Shown: in pieces, positions 17,712 through 25,686 of the stretch
How positions within the stretch are numbered: the first letter of the stretch is position 1
How the letters are laid out: each line of letters opens with the position of its first letter
NCBI GenBank assembly: GCA_903880855.1
Contig: CAIRQX010000068.1
Location: 1 to 42,869, forward strand
Length of the DNA: 42,869 nucleotides
Source of the DNA: an uncultured Burkholderiales bacterium
Lineage (GTDB): Bacteria > Pseudomonadota > Gammaproteobacteria > Burkholderiales > Burkholderiaceae_C
Direction: 5' to 3'
Program-made: the position numbers and the translations under genes
The notes under the pieces: model-generated
Told to the model about the DNA's origin: nothing
Databases searched by the model: none
The model's input: only the letters and a program-made list of their open reading frames with translations

Positions 17712-17741
17712 AAACGCCACGGACCGAAGCCCGTGGCGTTT
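17712..17741 (-). terminator. Terminator after the MHS transporter operon
   Basis: AAACGCCACGG and CCGTGGCGTTT form an 11-bp perfect stem with an 8-nt loop, followed on the minus strand by TTTTGCTTTG. It lies 22 bp after the small membrane protein gene and isolates that operon from uvrA. Confidence 0.85.
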
Positions 17742-17763
17742 GCATCTGGTTAAAAGCTAATGC

Positions 17764-17946
17764 TTACTTTGCTGCAGAGGCGTCTGAGGCTGGAGCAGTT
17801 GCAGCCGAAGCCGCTTCTGCTGGGGCTGCACGCGTGGCGTCTTCGCCATGCTTTTCACCGCCCATGTCCAAATTACTACCGCCCTTGAAGATGACAAACA
17901 TCGCCAAGGCTGCAAAGATCACAAAGCCTAGAAAGATTTTCAGCAT
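17764..17946 (-). CDS. Small single-pass membrane protein of unknown function
   Basis: This 60-residue protein has one N-terminal membrane segment (LKIFLGFVIFAALAMFVIF, residues 2-20). A short polar stretch with GGSNLDMGGEKHGED follows, then an Ala/Pro/Ser-rich tail. The ATG at 17946 starts one base after the transporter stop codon, so the two are almost certainly co-transcribed. No strong ribosome-binding site is visible. The same frame is open further upstream into the transporter gene, but the membrane-segment start is more natural. I do not recognise a family. A helper or stabiliser of the transporter is possible from context only. Confidence 0.65.
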   Translation of the reverse strand: MLKIFLGFVIFAALAMFVIFKGGSNLDMGGEKHGEDATRAAPAEAASAATAPASDASAAK

Positions 17947-17947
17947 A

Positions 17948-19606
17948 TCAATCGTGTTGGTAGATATCCACGTCCTTGGTTTCTTTGATGAACAACATAC
18001 CAATCACGAATGTCATACCCGCAACGATGATCGGGTACCACAAACCGTTGTACATATTGCCCGTCTGCGCCACGATCGCAAAGGCGGTGGTAGGCAGCAA
18101 GCCGCCGAACCAACCGTTACCGATGTGATAAGGCAGAGACATGGAGGTGTAACGGATACGTGTAGGGAACATTTCCACCAACATCGCAGCGATGGGTCCA
18201 TAGACCATGGTGACCAAGATAACCAAGTAAGTCAGGATGATGGTGACCTTGACTTTGTCGACCTTTTCAGGATCGGCCTTAGCAGGATAGCCAGCTGCTT
18301 TCAAAGCATCCGCAACAGCCTTCTTGAATTCGGTTGACTTAGCTTTATTCTCATCTGCAGTCAAACCTTTAGCGCTGTAACCGATGATTTCTGTATCACC
18401 AATCTTGATCGTGGCAGGAGTGCCTGCGGTACCTGCAGCGTTTTCATAACTCACAGAACTAGTAGCCAGCACTTGCTTAGCGATATCGCATGAGCTGGTG
18501 AACTTCAAAGTGCCCGTGGGGTTGAACTGGAATGAACACTCAGCTGCATCCGCTGTGACTAACACTTTGTTCTTTTGCTGTGCTTCGTAGAGGTCGGGAT
18601 TAGCAGACTTCGTGAGCGCCTCAAAAGTGGGGAAGTATGTCAACACAGCCAACAAGCAACCCAACATGATGATGGGCTTGCGGCCGATCTTGTCAGACAA
18701 GGAGCCAAAGACGATGAAGAAAGGCGTACCAATCAACAAAGAGGCCGCCACCAAAATATTGGCCGTTGGACCGTCTACTTTCAATGCCTGCGTCATGAAG
18801 AACAAGGCATAGAACTGGCCTGAATACCAGACCACAGCTTGGCCAGCAGTTAAGCCGATCAACGCCAAGATCACGATCTTGAGGTTTTTCCATTCGCCGA
18901 ATGATTCAGACAAAGGCGCCTTAGAAGTTTTGCCTTCTGCCTTCATCTTGGCAAACGCAGGGGATTCGTTCATCGACAAACGGATGTAGACCGAGACGGC
19001 CAACAAGGCGATGGAAACGATGAACGGTACACGCCATCCCCAGTCAGCGAAAGCAGCTTCGCCGATAAGGGTACGGGTTCCCAAAATCACCATCAACGAC
19101 AGGAACAATCCCAAAGTTGCAGTGGTTTGAATCCAAGAGGTGTATGCACCACGTTTGTCGTGCGGTGCGTGCTCTGCCACATAGGTTGCAGCACCGCCAT
19201 ATTCGCCACCCAAAGCCAAGCCTTGTAGCAAGCGCAAACCAATCAAAATGATAGGAGCGGCCACACCAATGCTGGCGTAGTTAGGCAAGATACCAACAAT
19301 GAAGGTCGACAAGCCCATGATCAAAATCGTCACCAAGAAGGTGTATTTACGACCAATCATGTCGCCCAAGCGGCCAAAGAAGATGGCGCCAAAAGGACGG
19401 ACGATGAAACCAGCAGCAAACGCTAGCAACGCAAAAATGAAAGCCGAGCCTTCATCTAGTCCACTAAAGAATTGCTTGGCGATGATGGCTGCTAATGAAC
19501 CATACAGATAAAAGTCGTACCACTCAAAAACGGTGCCCAAGGAAGAAGCGAAGATGACCTTCTTTTCTTCACCGGACATGGGACGATTGACGTCTAATGT
19601 TGACAT
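17948..19606 (-). CDS. MHS-family MFS metabolite:proton symporter with a large periplasmic loop
   Basis: This 552-residue major facilitator of the metabolite:H+ symporter type (related to ProP, ShiA and KgtP) probably imports a small organic solute. Family marks are FEWYDFYLYG near the N terminus, RPFGAIFFGRLGDMIGRK in the loop after helix 2, GLALGGEYGGAATYVAEHAP, and SDKIGRKP in the second half. The usual length is about 430-450. The extra length lies between helices 9 and 10, about residues 330-450, on the predicted periplasmic side, and contains two cysteines (near 356 and 372). AGGAGA lies 6 bases before the ATG. The substrate cannot be told from sequence. A small membrane protein gene follows directly. 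Confidence 0.88.
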   Translation of the reverse strand: MSTLDVNRPMSGEEKKVIFASSLGTVFEWYDFYLYGSLAAIIAKQFFSGLDEGSAFIFALLAFAAGFIVRPFGAIFFGRLGDMIGRKYTFLVTILIMGLSTFIVGILPNYASIGVAAPIILIGLRLLQGLALGGEYGGAATYVAEHAPHDKRGAYTSWIQTTATLGLFLSLMVILGTRTLIGEAAFADWGWRVPFIVSIALLAVSVYIRLSMNESPAFAKMKAEGKTSKAPLSESFGEWKNLKIVILALIGLTAGQAVVWYSGQFYALFFMTQALKVDGPTANILVAASLLIGTPFFIVFGSLSDKIGRKPIIMLGCLLAVLTYFPTFEALTKSANPDLYEAQQKNKVLVTADAAECSFQFNPTGTLKFTSSCDIAKQVLATSSVSYENAAGTAGTPATIKIGDTEIIGYSAKGLTADENKAKSTEFKKAVADALKAAGYPAKADPEKVDKVKVTIILTYLVILVTMVYGPIAAMLVEMFPTRIRYTSMSLPYHIGNGWFGGLLPTTAFAIVAQTGNMYNGLWYPIIVAGMTFVIGMLFIKETKDVDIYQHD

Positions 19607-19699
19607 GTGTTCTCCTAAAGATTCGCTCTCGTGATGAGACGCGATGCGGGATTCTTAAGAGGGGCACTGACAGATTTCTTACAGAAGCCCTTTTGCATG

Positions 19700-19774
19700 A
19701 GGGATTACCCTTAATAAATACGTAGTATGAAGCGAATTGAACCAAAGATAAGTTAAGGCTTGCGGGTAATCCCT
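19700..19774. repeat. 11-bp inverted repeat flanking the transporter promoter region
   Basis: AGGGATTACCC (19700-19710) and GGGTAATCCCT (19764-19774) are exact inverted copies 53 bp apart. The right copy is in the last codons of the DsbA-like gene and the left copy lies upstream of the transporter gene. It could be a leu-operon terminator stem or a regulator site. No T-run follows. Confidence 0.35.
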
Positions 19775-20394
19775 GTCTTTATTGTTTCTACGCTTCGCCA
19801 ATCAGCTTCATCGAAAAGTGGATTTTTATCCATGTATTGACGCAACATTGGTAAGGCATCCAAACCCCAAAACAGTTTGTCGTCGACAGCAAAAGTGGGC
19901 ACACCAAACACACCTTGTGTAATAGCTTGTTCGGTATTGTTTTTCAATTGGTTTTTGACTTCGGCCTCTTGCATATCGCGCTTAGGCGCTAAGCCAGCCG
20001 AGAGCTCTGCAAAGCGATTCACGTCATCGGCCGCGTGTCCGCCTTTCCACACATGGCGAAAAATGGTCTCGCACACATAACGGTTCGGTGCACCATCGTC
20101 ACTGCAGGCAACTGCCAAACGCAAGAGCGACAAAGGATTGAAAGGATGGGCGAGTGGCATGTCTAACTGAACACCCATTTGTTTGGCTTGCCAAACAACT
20201 TGTCGATACGTCCACTCGCGCTTGCCAGGGATTTCTGCTGGGCCCATATGGCCATGGTGGTTAAGCACAGCACCAAACAAAATCGGCCGGTACTCCACAC
20301 GATGGCTGATACCCATCAACTGCTTGGGCAATTCTTCAAATGCCAAATACGCGTAGGGAGAAATAAAGTCTAGATAAAAAATGATGTGGGTCAT
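19753..20394 (-). CDS. DsbA-like 2-hydroxychromene-2-carboxylate isomerase family protein
   Basis: This 213-residue thioredoxin-fold protein resembles kappa-class glutathione transferases and HCCA isomerases. It opens with IIFYLDFISPYAYLAFEEL, where the family has FDFxSPYAYLA. The late GVFGVPTFAVDDKLFWGLDAL carries the cis-proline of the thioredoxin fold and the family W-G motif. There is no CxxC, which argues against an oxidoreductase DsbA. It is the last gene of the liu operon on this strand, 19 bp after the DUF1289 gene. Its substrate is unknown; HCCA isomerase itself acts in naphthalene catabolism. Confidence 0.82.
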   Translation of the reverse strand: MTHIIFYLDFISPYAYLAFEELPKQLMGISHRVEYRPILFGAVLNHHGHMGPAEIPGKREWTYRQVVWQAKQMGVQLDMPLAHPFNPLSLLRLAVACSDDGAPNRYVCETIFRHVWKGGHAADDVNRFAELSAGLAPKRDMQEAEVKNQLKNNTEQAITQGVFGVPTFAVDDKLFWGLDALPMLRQYMDKNPLFDEADWRSVETIKTGITRKP

Positions 20395-20413
20395 GAATGG
20401 CTTTCAAAGAAGA

Positions 20414-20698
20414 TCACGCTTGGGTGCGCGCTTGCAAGCGTTGTGCAATCAGTCGCCACACATCTCTCTTGGCTTCAGGTACGCGATGGCCCCAGCCTGT
20501 GATTTCATCTAGGGTGCGAAAACAACCTTCACACAAGCCCGTTTTTTCAGCCATGCGACATACCGAAATGCAAGGCGAACTGGGTAGTTCGTCATCTTCT
20601 GATTGCAAAACACGTTCAGCCTGCTTAAACAAACGTAACTCAACGGGCGAGAGTTTCGGTGGGTTTGGACTGAACAAGGTTCTCAACATGGCGCGCAT
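20414..20698 (-). CDS. DUF1289 domain protein
   Basis: This 94-residue protein carries the DUF1289 cysteine signature: SPCISVCRMAEKTGLCEGCFRTLDEITGW, with four cysteines (SPCISVC and LCEGC) likely to bind a metal. The function of the family is not known. The start could be the ATG at 20698 or the one three codons later, since neither has a clear ribosome-binding site. It lies 19 bp after the HMG-CoA lyase gene and 19 bp before the DsbA-like gene in the same orientation, so it is probably part of the liu transcript. Confidence 0.82.
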   Translation of the reverse strand: MRAMLRTLFSPNPPKLSPVELRLFKQAERVLQSEDDELPSSPCISVCRMAEKTGLCEGCFRTLDEITGWGHRVPEAKRDVWRLIAQRLQARTQA

Positions 20699-20717
20699 TG
20701 TGCGTCAAACTTACGCG

Positions 20718-21632
20718 TTATCCAGCACGCTTGTTCAATACTGCGCGCGCCACCAAGGAATTAGGTTGGCGCCCTAAAGCCTGGCTGATAAAAGCACCTG
20801 CATCGACCAACGCATCCAAATCGATCCCTGTATCAATGCCCATGCCCTGCATCATGTACACCACATCTTCTGTTGCCACGTTGCCTGTGGCGCCTTTGGC
20901 GTAAGGGCAACCGCCCAAGCCAGCGATAGAAGACTGAAAGTTCCACACACCCATTTCCAATGACGCCAAGGTATTCGCGAGCGCTTGTCCGTAGGTGTCG
21001 TGAAAATGGCCTGATACATCGTTCAGCGCGTAATGTTTGAGCGTGGCCTCCATGGCGGCTTGTACTTTGCGCGGCGTGCCCACACCGATGGTGTCTGCTA
21101 CATCGACGCGTTGTATGCCAATGCTTTTCATCAGGCCTGCCAAGTAAGCCACTCTTTCAGGTGCTACATCGCCTTCATAGGGACAACCCACCGTACAACT
21201 CATCGCGCCACGCACTGCCATGCCAGCATCACGCGCGGCTTTCACGACGGGTGCAAAACGTTCGATGCTCTCAGCGATAGAGCAGTTGATATTTTTTTGG
21301 CTAAAAGCTTCACTGGCTGCGCCAAACACCACAACCTCATCTGGCTTGGATAACAACGCGGACTCAAAACCTTTCATATTCGGCGTGAGCACCGAATAAC
21401 GAACGCCTTCGCCACGCGCGATTCCAGACATCACTTGCGCGTTATCCGCCATTTGCGGTACCCATTTGGGCGAAACAAAACTGGTGACCTCGATTTCTTT
21501 CAAGCCAGCGGCTTGTAAACGGTGTACCAATTCGATTTTGATGGCGGCAGGCACAGGTTGCTTTTCATTTTGCAAGCCATCTCGCGGGCCCACATCGACT
21601 AATTTCACGCGGCGAGGAAGATTCAATAACAT
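20718..21632 (-). CDS. mvaB: Hydroxymethylglutaryl-CoA lyase
   Basis: This 304-residue metal-dependent lyase splits 3-hydroxy-3-methylglutaryl-CoA into acetoacetate and acetyl-CoA, the last step of leucine degradation. The TIM-barrel opens with KLVDVGPRDGLQNE (10-23). It also has VTSFVSPKWVPQMAD, GHFHDTYGQALAN with the metal-binding HxH, and the catalytic-loop GGCPYAKGATGNVATEDVVYM. The start ATG is three bases after the liuD stop codon. In liu nomenclature this gene is liuE. Nothing is missing or unusual in the sequence. Confidence 0.96.
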   Translation of the reverse strand: MLLNLPRRVKLVDVGPRDGLQNEKQPVPAAIKIELVHRLQAAGLKEIEVTSFVSPKWVPQMADNAQVMSGIARGEGVRYSVLTPNMKGFESALLSKPDEVVVFGAASEAFSQKNINCSIAESIERFAPVVKAARDAGMAVRGAMSCTVGCPYEGDVAPERVAYLAGLMKSIGIQRVDVADTIGVGTPRKVQAAMEATLKHYALNDVSGHFHDTYGQALANTLASLEMGVWNFQSSIAGLGGCPYAKGATGNVATEDVVYMMQGMGIDTGIDLDALVDAGAFISQALGRQPNSLVARAVLNKRAG

Positions 21633-21635
21633 TAC

Positions 21636-23669
21636 TTAGACTTTCAGTTTCAACAATTCTGCACCTTCGTTGACTTGATCACCTGTCGCATACAGCAACT
21701 CCACTACTTCACCGTCAACAGGTGCGGTCATGGTGTGCTCCATTTTCATGGCTTCCATCACTGCTAGCGCTTGACCGGCCTTGACTTTATCGCCCGCTTT
21801 GACAGCAAACGACACTACTTTTCCCGGCATCGGTGCCGTTAAACGTCCGCCTACTTCTTGCACTGCACCAGCGTGGGCCAATGTATCAACCATAGTGATT
21901 TGCGATGCGCCTTGCGCAGCAAACACGTGCGCCACGCCATCGGCGCCTACGTGCTGCATAAAGACTTGCACATTTGCGTGGTGATGGGCATATTCAATTT
22001 TCAAACCATCTCCATCTACTCGCCATACCAGTGGTGCAGAAACATCACCTACCTCCAAATACAAGCCATCATCTACGCCATACGTCAGCACTGCTGTGTG
22101 TGCTTGGTCATGGAACACCACATCAAAGCGTCGGGTAGCTACGCCATAGGCACGCCAACCATCTCTTCGACTAAATGGGTCATGGCCCTGCAAAGCAGAA
22201 TCCTGATGCAGGGTGTGGGCCACCACTGCTGCAACCGTTAAAGGCAAGCCCAGAGGCTCTTGCGCAAACAAATGCTTTTCTTCTCGGGTGATTAAGGCTG
22301 TGTCGAGTTTGGCAGTTTTAAAAGATTCGGTTTTTAAAACATGCCGCAAAAACTGCACATTGGTAGTCAAGCCCACGATACGGGTTTGCGCCAAAGCAGC
22401 ATCCAGATAAGCCAATGCTTGCTCGCGCGTCTCACCATGCACGATGAGTTTGGCCACCATCGAGTCGTAGAACGGGCTGATGCTGTCGCCTTCACGTACA
22501 CCGTCATCTATTCGCACTGCACCACTCACACTGCCGTGCTTAGCCACTTCAAAACTGGAGCAGGCTGGCTTGCGATACACCTGCAAAACACCTGTTGCCG
22601 GTAAGAAGTTGTTGTCAGGGTTCTCGGCGCATATACGCGCTTCAATCGCATGGCCATGCATACGCAATTGGTCTTGTTGCAAAGGCAACGCCTCGCCACT
22701 AGCAACTCTTAACTGCCATTCGACCAAATCCAATCCTGTGATCGCTTCTGTCACAGGGTGTTCAACTTGCAAACGCGTATTCATTTCCATGAAATAAAAC
22801 TTCATCGACTCAGGCTTGTCATAGGCCGCTTGTTCGACGATGAATTCCACGGTGCCCGCGCCCACATAGTTCACAGCTTTGGCAGCAGCAACTGCGGCTT
22901 CGCCCATTTGCTTGCGCAGCGCGGCAGTCATGCCAGGCGCTGGGGCTTCTTCGAGCACCTTTTGATGGCGACGTTGCACCGAGCAATCACGCTCGAACAA
23001 GTACACACAATTACCCTGAGTGTCTGCAAAAACTTGAATCTCAATATGGCGCGGACGTTGCACATATTTTTCAACCAAGACCGCGTCGTTACCAAAACTG
23101 TTGATCGCTTCACGCTGACAACTCGCCAAGGCATCCGTAAAGTCTGTGGATTTTTCAACGATACGCATACCCTTGCCACCGCCACCCGCACTGGCTTTGA
23201 TCAGCACGGGGTAGCCCATCGCATCGGCTTCGCGCTGCAACAGTTGTGGGTTTTGGTCAGCGCCGTGGTAGCCCGGCACCAAGGGCACGCCTGCTTGCTG
23301 CATGCGTTGTTTAGATTCTGCTTTCAAGCCCATGGCTTGAATGGCGGATGCGGGTGGTCCAATAAACACCAAACCCTTTGCGGCACAGGCTTTGGCGAAT
23401 TCTTCGTTCTCACTTAAAAATCCATAACCGGGATGCACCGCCTGTGCGCCAGTGTCGATGGCGGCTTGCAAGATACGCTCCCACTGCAAGTAACTGTCTT
23501 TGGGCGCACTGCCGCCCACATGCACGGCTTGGTCACACACTTGCACATGTTTGCTGTGCGCATCTGCATCGGAATACACCGCAACCGTTTGAATACCCAT
23601 GCGCTTGGCGGTAGCGGCTACGCGGCAAGCAATTTCACCGCGGTTGGCTATCAAGATTTTGTGAAACAT
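21636..23669 (-). CDS. liuD: 3-Methylcrotonyl-CoA carboxylase, biotin-containing alpha subunit
   Basis: This 677-residue subunit holds biotin carboxylase and biotin carrier domains. It uses ATP and bicarbonate to carboxylate biotin, and the beta subunit LiuB transfers the carboxyl group to 3-methylcrotonyl-CoA. The N-terminal domain opens with FHKILIANRGEIACRV and shows the ATP-binding KASAGGGGKGMRIV and EMNTRLQVEHPVTE. Biotin attaches at K642 in AMKMEHT near the C terminus. The identity as methylcrotonyl- rather than propionyl-CoA carboxylase comes from the neighbours liuA, liuB, liuC and HMG-CoA lyase. The gene is 10 bp from liuC. Confidence 0.95.
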   Translation of the reverse strand: MFHKILIANRGEIACRVAATAKRMGIQTVAVYSDADAHSKHVQVCDQAVHVGGSAPKDSYLQWERILQAAIDTGAQAVHPGYGFLSENEEFAKACAAKGLVFIGPPASAIQAMGLKAESKQRMQQAGVPLVPGYHGADQNPQLLQREADAMGYPVLIKASAGGGGKGMRIVEKSTDFTDALASCQREAINSFGNDAVLVEKYVQRPRHIEIQVFADTQGNCVYLFERDCSVQRRHQKVLEEAPAPGMTAALRKQMGEAAVAAAKAVNYVGAGTVEFIVEQAAYDKPESMKFYFMEMNTRLQVEHPVTEAITGLDLVEWQLRVASGEALPLQQDQLRMHGHAIEARICAENPDNNFLPATGVLQVYRKPACSSFEVAKHGSVSGAVRIDDGVREGDSISPFYDSMVAKLIVHGETREQALAYLDAALAQTRIVGLTTNVQFLRHVLKTESFKTAKLDTALITREEKHLFAQEPLGLPLTVAAVVAHTLHQDSALQGHDPFSRRDGWRAYGVATRRFDVVFHDQAHTAVLTYGVDDGLYLEVGDVSAPLVWRVDGDGLKIEYAHHHANVQVFMQHVGADGVAHVFAAQGASQITMVDTLAHAGAVQEVGGRLTAPMPGKVVSFAVKAGDKVKAGQALAVMEAMKMEHTMTAPVDGEVVELLYATGDQVNEGAELLKLKV

Positions 23670-23679
23670 GTTGTCTACC

Positions 23680-24471
23680 TTAGACCAACCAATTGGGTGG
23701 GCGTTTGTTCAAGAACGATTGCAGGCCTTCTTTGCCTTCAGCACTCGCGCGAATGTCGGCAATACGTTTGGCGGTTTCATCGCGCAAAGTTTGTGTATTG
23801 GGGACGTTGGCCACATCACGCACCAACTGCTTGCATAAGCGAACGGCTTGCGGGCCATTGGCTATCAATTGACTTACCTGTTGCGCGACGACAGTGTCGA
23901 GTTGATCTGCCGCACAGACTTCGTGCACCATGCCCATCGCGAAAGCTTGCTGGGCAGTGAAACGCTCTGCGCTTACAAAATATCTGCGGGAAGCTTGCAC
24001 GCCCATCGCACGCAGAACATAAGGACTGATGGTGGCAGGCATCAATCCAAGCCGCGCTTCCGACAAACAAAACTGCATGGTGTCTACTGCCACTAATACA
24101 TCGCAGACAGACGCCAAGCCCATACCGCCCGCATAACAGTCTCCTTGCACGCGACCAACAATGGGCACGGGGCATTGGTCCAAGGTCCACAACATGTCTG
24201 CCAGTTGTTGCGCGTCGGCTCGGTTTTGGTCCCAGCTATAGCCCGACATGGCTTGCATCCAATTTAAGTCAGCACCAGCACAAAAAGCTTTGCCGTGTGC
24301 AGCCAAGACCACGACGCGCAATTGGTCATTGCGCGCAATGTCTTGGAACACTTGCGTCAGTTCTGCGATCACCGTCTCGTTGAAGGCATTACGCACATCA
24401 GGGCGGTTCAGCCACACCTCGATGGAATAAGGGTTGGGACGACGAAGTTCAAGCGTGGTGGGATTTTGCAT
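23680..24471 (-). CDS. liuC: Enoyl-CoA hydratase, probable methylglutaconyl-CoA hydratase
   Basis: This 263-residue crotonase-fold enzyme probably hydrates 3-methylglutaconyl-CoA to HMG-CoA. The oxyanion-hole segments are AAHGKAFCAGADLNWM and VQGDCYAGGMGLASVCDVLVA. The family's N-terminal LNRPDVRNAFNE is also clear. AGADLNWMQAMSGYS with the following NRADAQQLADML fits the LiuC subgroup. The ATG is one base after the stop of the acyl-CoA dehydrogenase gene. Specific assignment relies on its place between the two carboxylase subunit genes. Confidence 0.92.
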   Translation of the reverse strand: MQNPTTLELRRPNPYSIEVWLNRPDVRNAFNETVIAELTQVFQDIARNDQLRVVVLAAHGKAFCAGADLNWMQAMSGYSWDQNRADAQQLADMLWTLDQCPVPIVGRVQGDCYAGGMGLASVCDVLVAVDTMQFCLSEARLGLMPATISPYVLRAMGVQASRRYFVSAERFTAQQAFAMGMVHEVCAADQLDTVVAQQVSQLIANGPQAVRLCKQLVRDVANVPNTQTLRDETAKRIADIRASAEGKEGLQSFLNKRPPNWLV

Positions 24472-24472
24472 A

Positions 24473-25606
24473 TCAATAACGCTTAGCCACTTCTTCCAAC
24501 ATCACTTCAGTCGCACCGCCACCGATGGCGAGCACACGCGCATCACGCCACAAACGTTCAATCGGCGCTTCACGCATATAGCCCATGCCGCCCCAAAATT
24601 GCTGGCAACCACCGACGACTTCGTTGACCAACTCTCCGCTCAAAGCTTTGAGCATAGAGACTTCTTGCACGATGTCGTGCCCTTGCGTGACAGACCATGC
24701 GCAGTGGTACATGAACTGGCGCAACGCACGCGTTTTGGCGTCCAACATCGATAGTTTTTGACGGATGTGCTGCATCTCCCACAGCGACTTACCAAAGGCT
24801 TGGCGTTGGCGCACATAGTCCAAGGTAAGTTGCAAAGCGCGTTGGCAATGTCCCACCGCCATGGCGCCTAAGGCAATGCGTTCGGTCTGGAAATTTTTCA
24901 TCACCGAATAAAAACCTTTGTCGACTTCGCCTAACAAAGCTTCTGGACCTAAGCGCACGTTGTCCAACACCAACTCTGCTGTGTCAGAACTCAACCAACC
25001 TGTTTTGTCTAATGAGCGGCCGACGCTGAAACCTGGCGTTCCTTTTTCGACAATGAAAATTGACATTTGGTGGCGGCCTGTACCGGTTTTGGCAGCGATG
25101 AAATACAAATTCGCATTCACACCATTGGTGATAAAAATTTTGCTGCCATTGAGCACCCACCCGTCACCCTCGCGTTTGGCTGTGGTGCGAATACCTGCAA
25201 CATCTGACCCAGCTCCCGGCTCAGTGATGCCCACGGCAGTAATGGTTTTGCCTGAAACCACATCCGGTAAATACTTAGCCTTTTGCGCCGCAGTGCCCGC
25301 ATGGTGCAAATGGGGACTCGCCATATCGGTGTGTACCAAGACCGTGATGATGAAGCCCGCAAAAGTGGATTGCGACAGTGCTTCTGCAAACACCAAATTG
25401 GTCAATGCATCAGCTTCTGCGCCACCGTATTCGCTCTCGTACATCAAACCAAAAAAGCCTGCGTCGCCCATACGTTTTAAAACATCACGCGGCACGCTGC
25501 CCGCATGCTCCCACGCCATCGCATGGGGCTCGACTTCACGGTCGATGAAGCGTTGTACTTGGTCGCGCAGAGCTTGGTGTTCGGGGAGGTGGTAGATGTG
25601 GTTCAT
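24473..25606 (-). CDS. Acyl-CoA dehydrogenase, second in the liu operon
   Basis: This 377-residue FAD-dependent enzyme desaturates an acyl-CoA. Marks are ITEPGAGSDVAGIRTTA, WVLNGSKIFITNG for the flavin and substrate region, and GGMGYMREAPIERLWRDARVLAIGGGATEVM at the end. That end has the catalytic-glutamate arrangement typical of MCAD-like enzymes. It resembles citronellyl-CoA-type dehydrogenases more than isovaleryl-CoA dehydrogenase, which is encoded separately at the head of the operon. The ATG at 25606 is chosen over an in-frame GTG four codons earlier; both lack a good ribosome-binding site. An 80-bp gap separates it from liuB. The substrate is uncertain. Confidence 0.88.
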   Translation of the reverse strand: MNHIYHLPEHQALRDQVQRFIDREVEPHAMAWEHAGSVPRDVLKRMGDAGFFGLMYESEYGGAEADALTNLVFAEALSQSTFAGFIITVLVHTDMASPHLHHAGTAAQKAKYLPDVVSGKTITAVGITEPGAGSDVAGIRTTAKREGDGWVLNGSKIFITNGVNANLYFIAAKTGTGRHQMSIFIVEKGTPGFSVGRSLDKTGWLSSDTAELVLDNVRLGPEALLGEVDKGFYSVMKNFQTERIALGAMAVGHCQRALQLTLDYVRQRQAFGKSLWEMQHIRQKLSMLDAKTRALRQFMYHCAWSVTQGHDIVQEVSMLKALSGELVNEVVGGCQQFWGGMGYMREAPIERLWRDARVLAIGGGATEVMLEEVAKRY

Positions 25607-25686
25607 GGTGCTGCTCACGTCATCAGAAAATTAGTGGATAAGGTGTATGGAATATGCGGAGAGAAACTGAAGTGACTGTCTAGGGC

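Noticed and set aside
24918-25595. Plus-strand open frame of 225 codons opposite the second acyl-CoA dehydrogenase
   Set aside because: The dehydrogenase reads through with all motifs, and the antisense frame has none.
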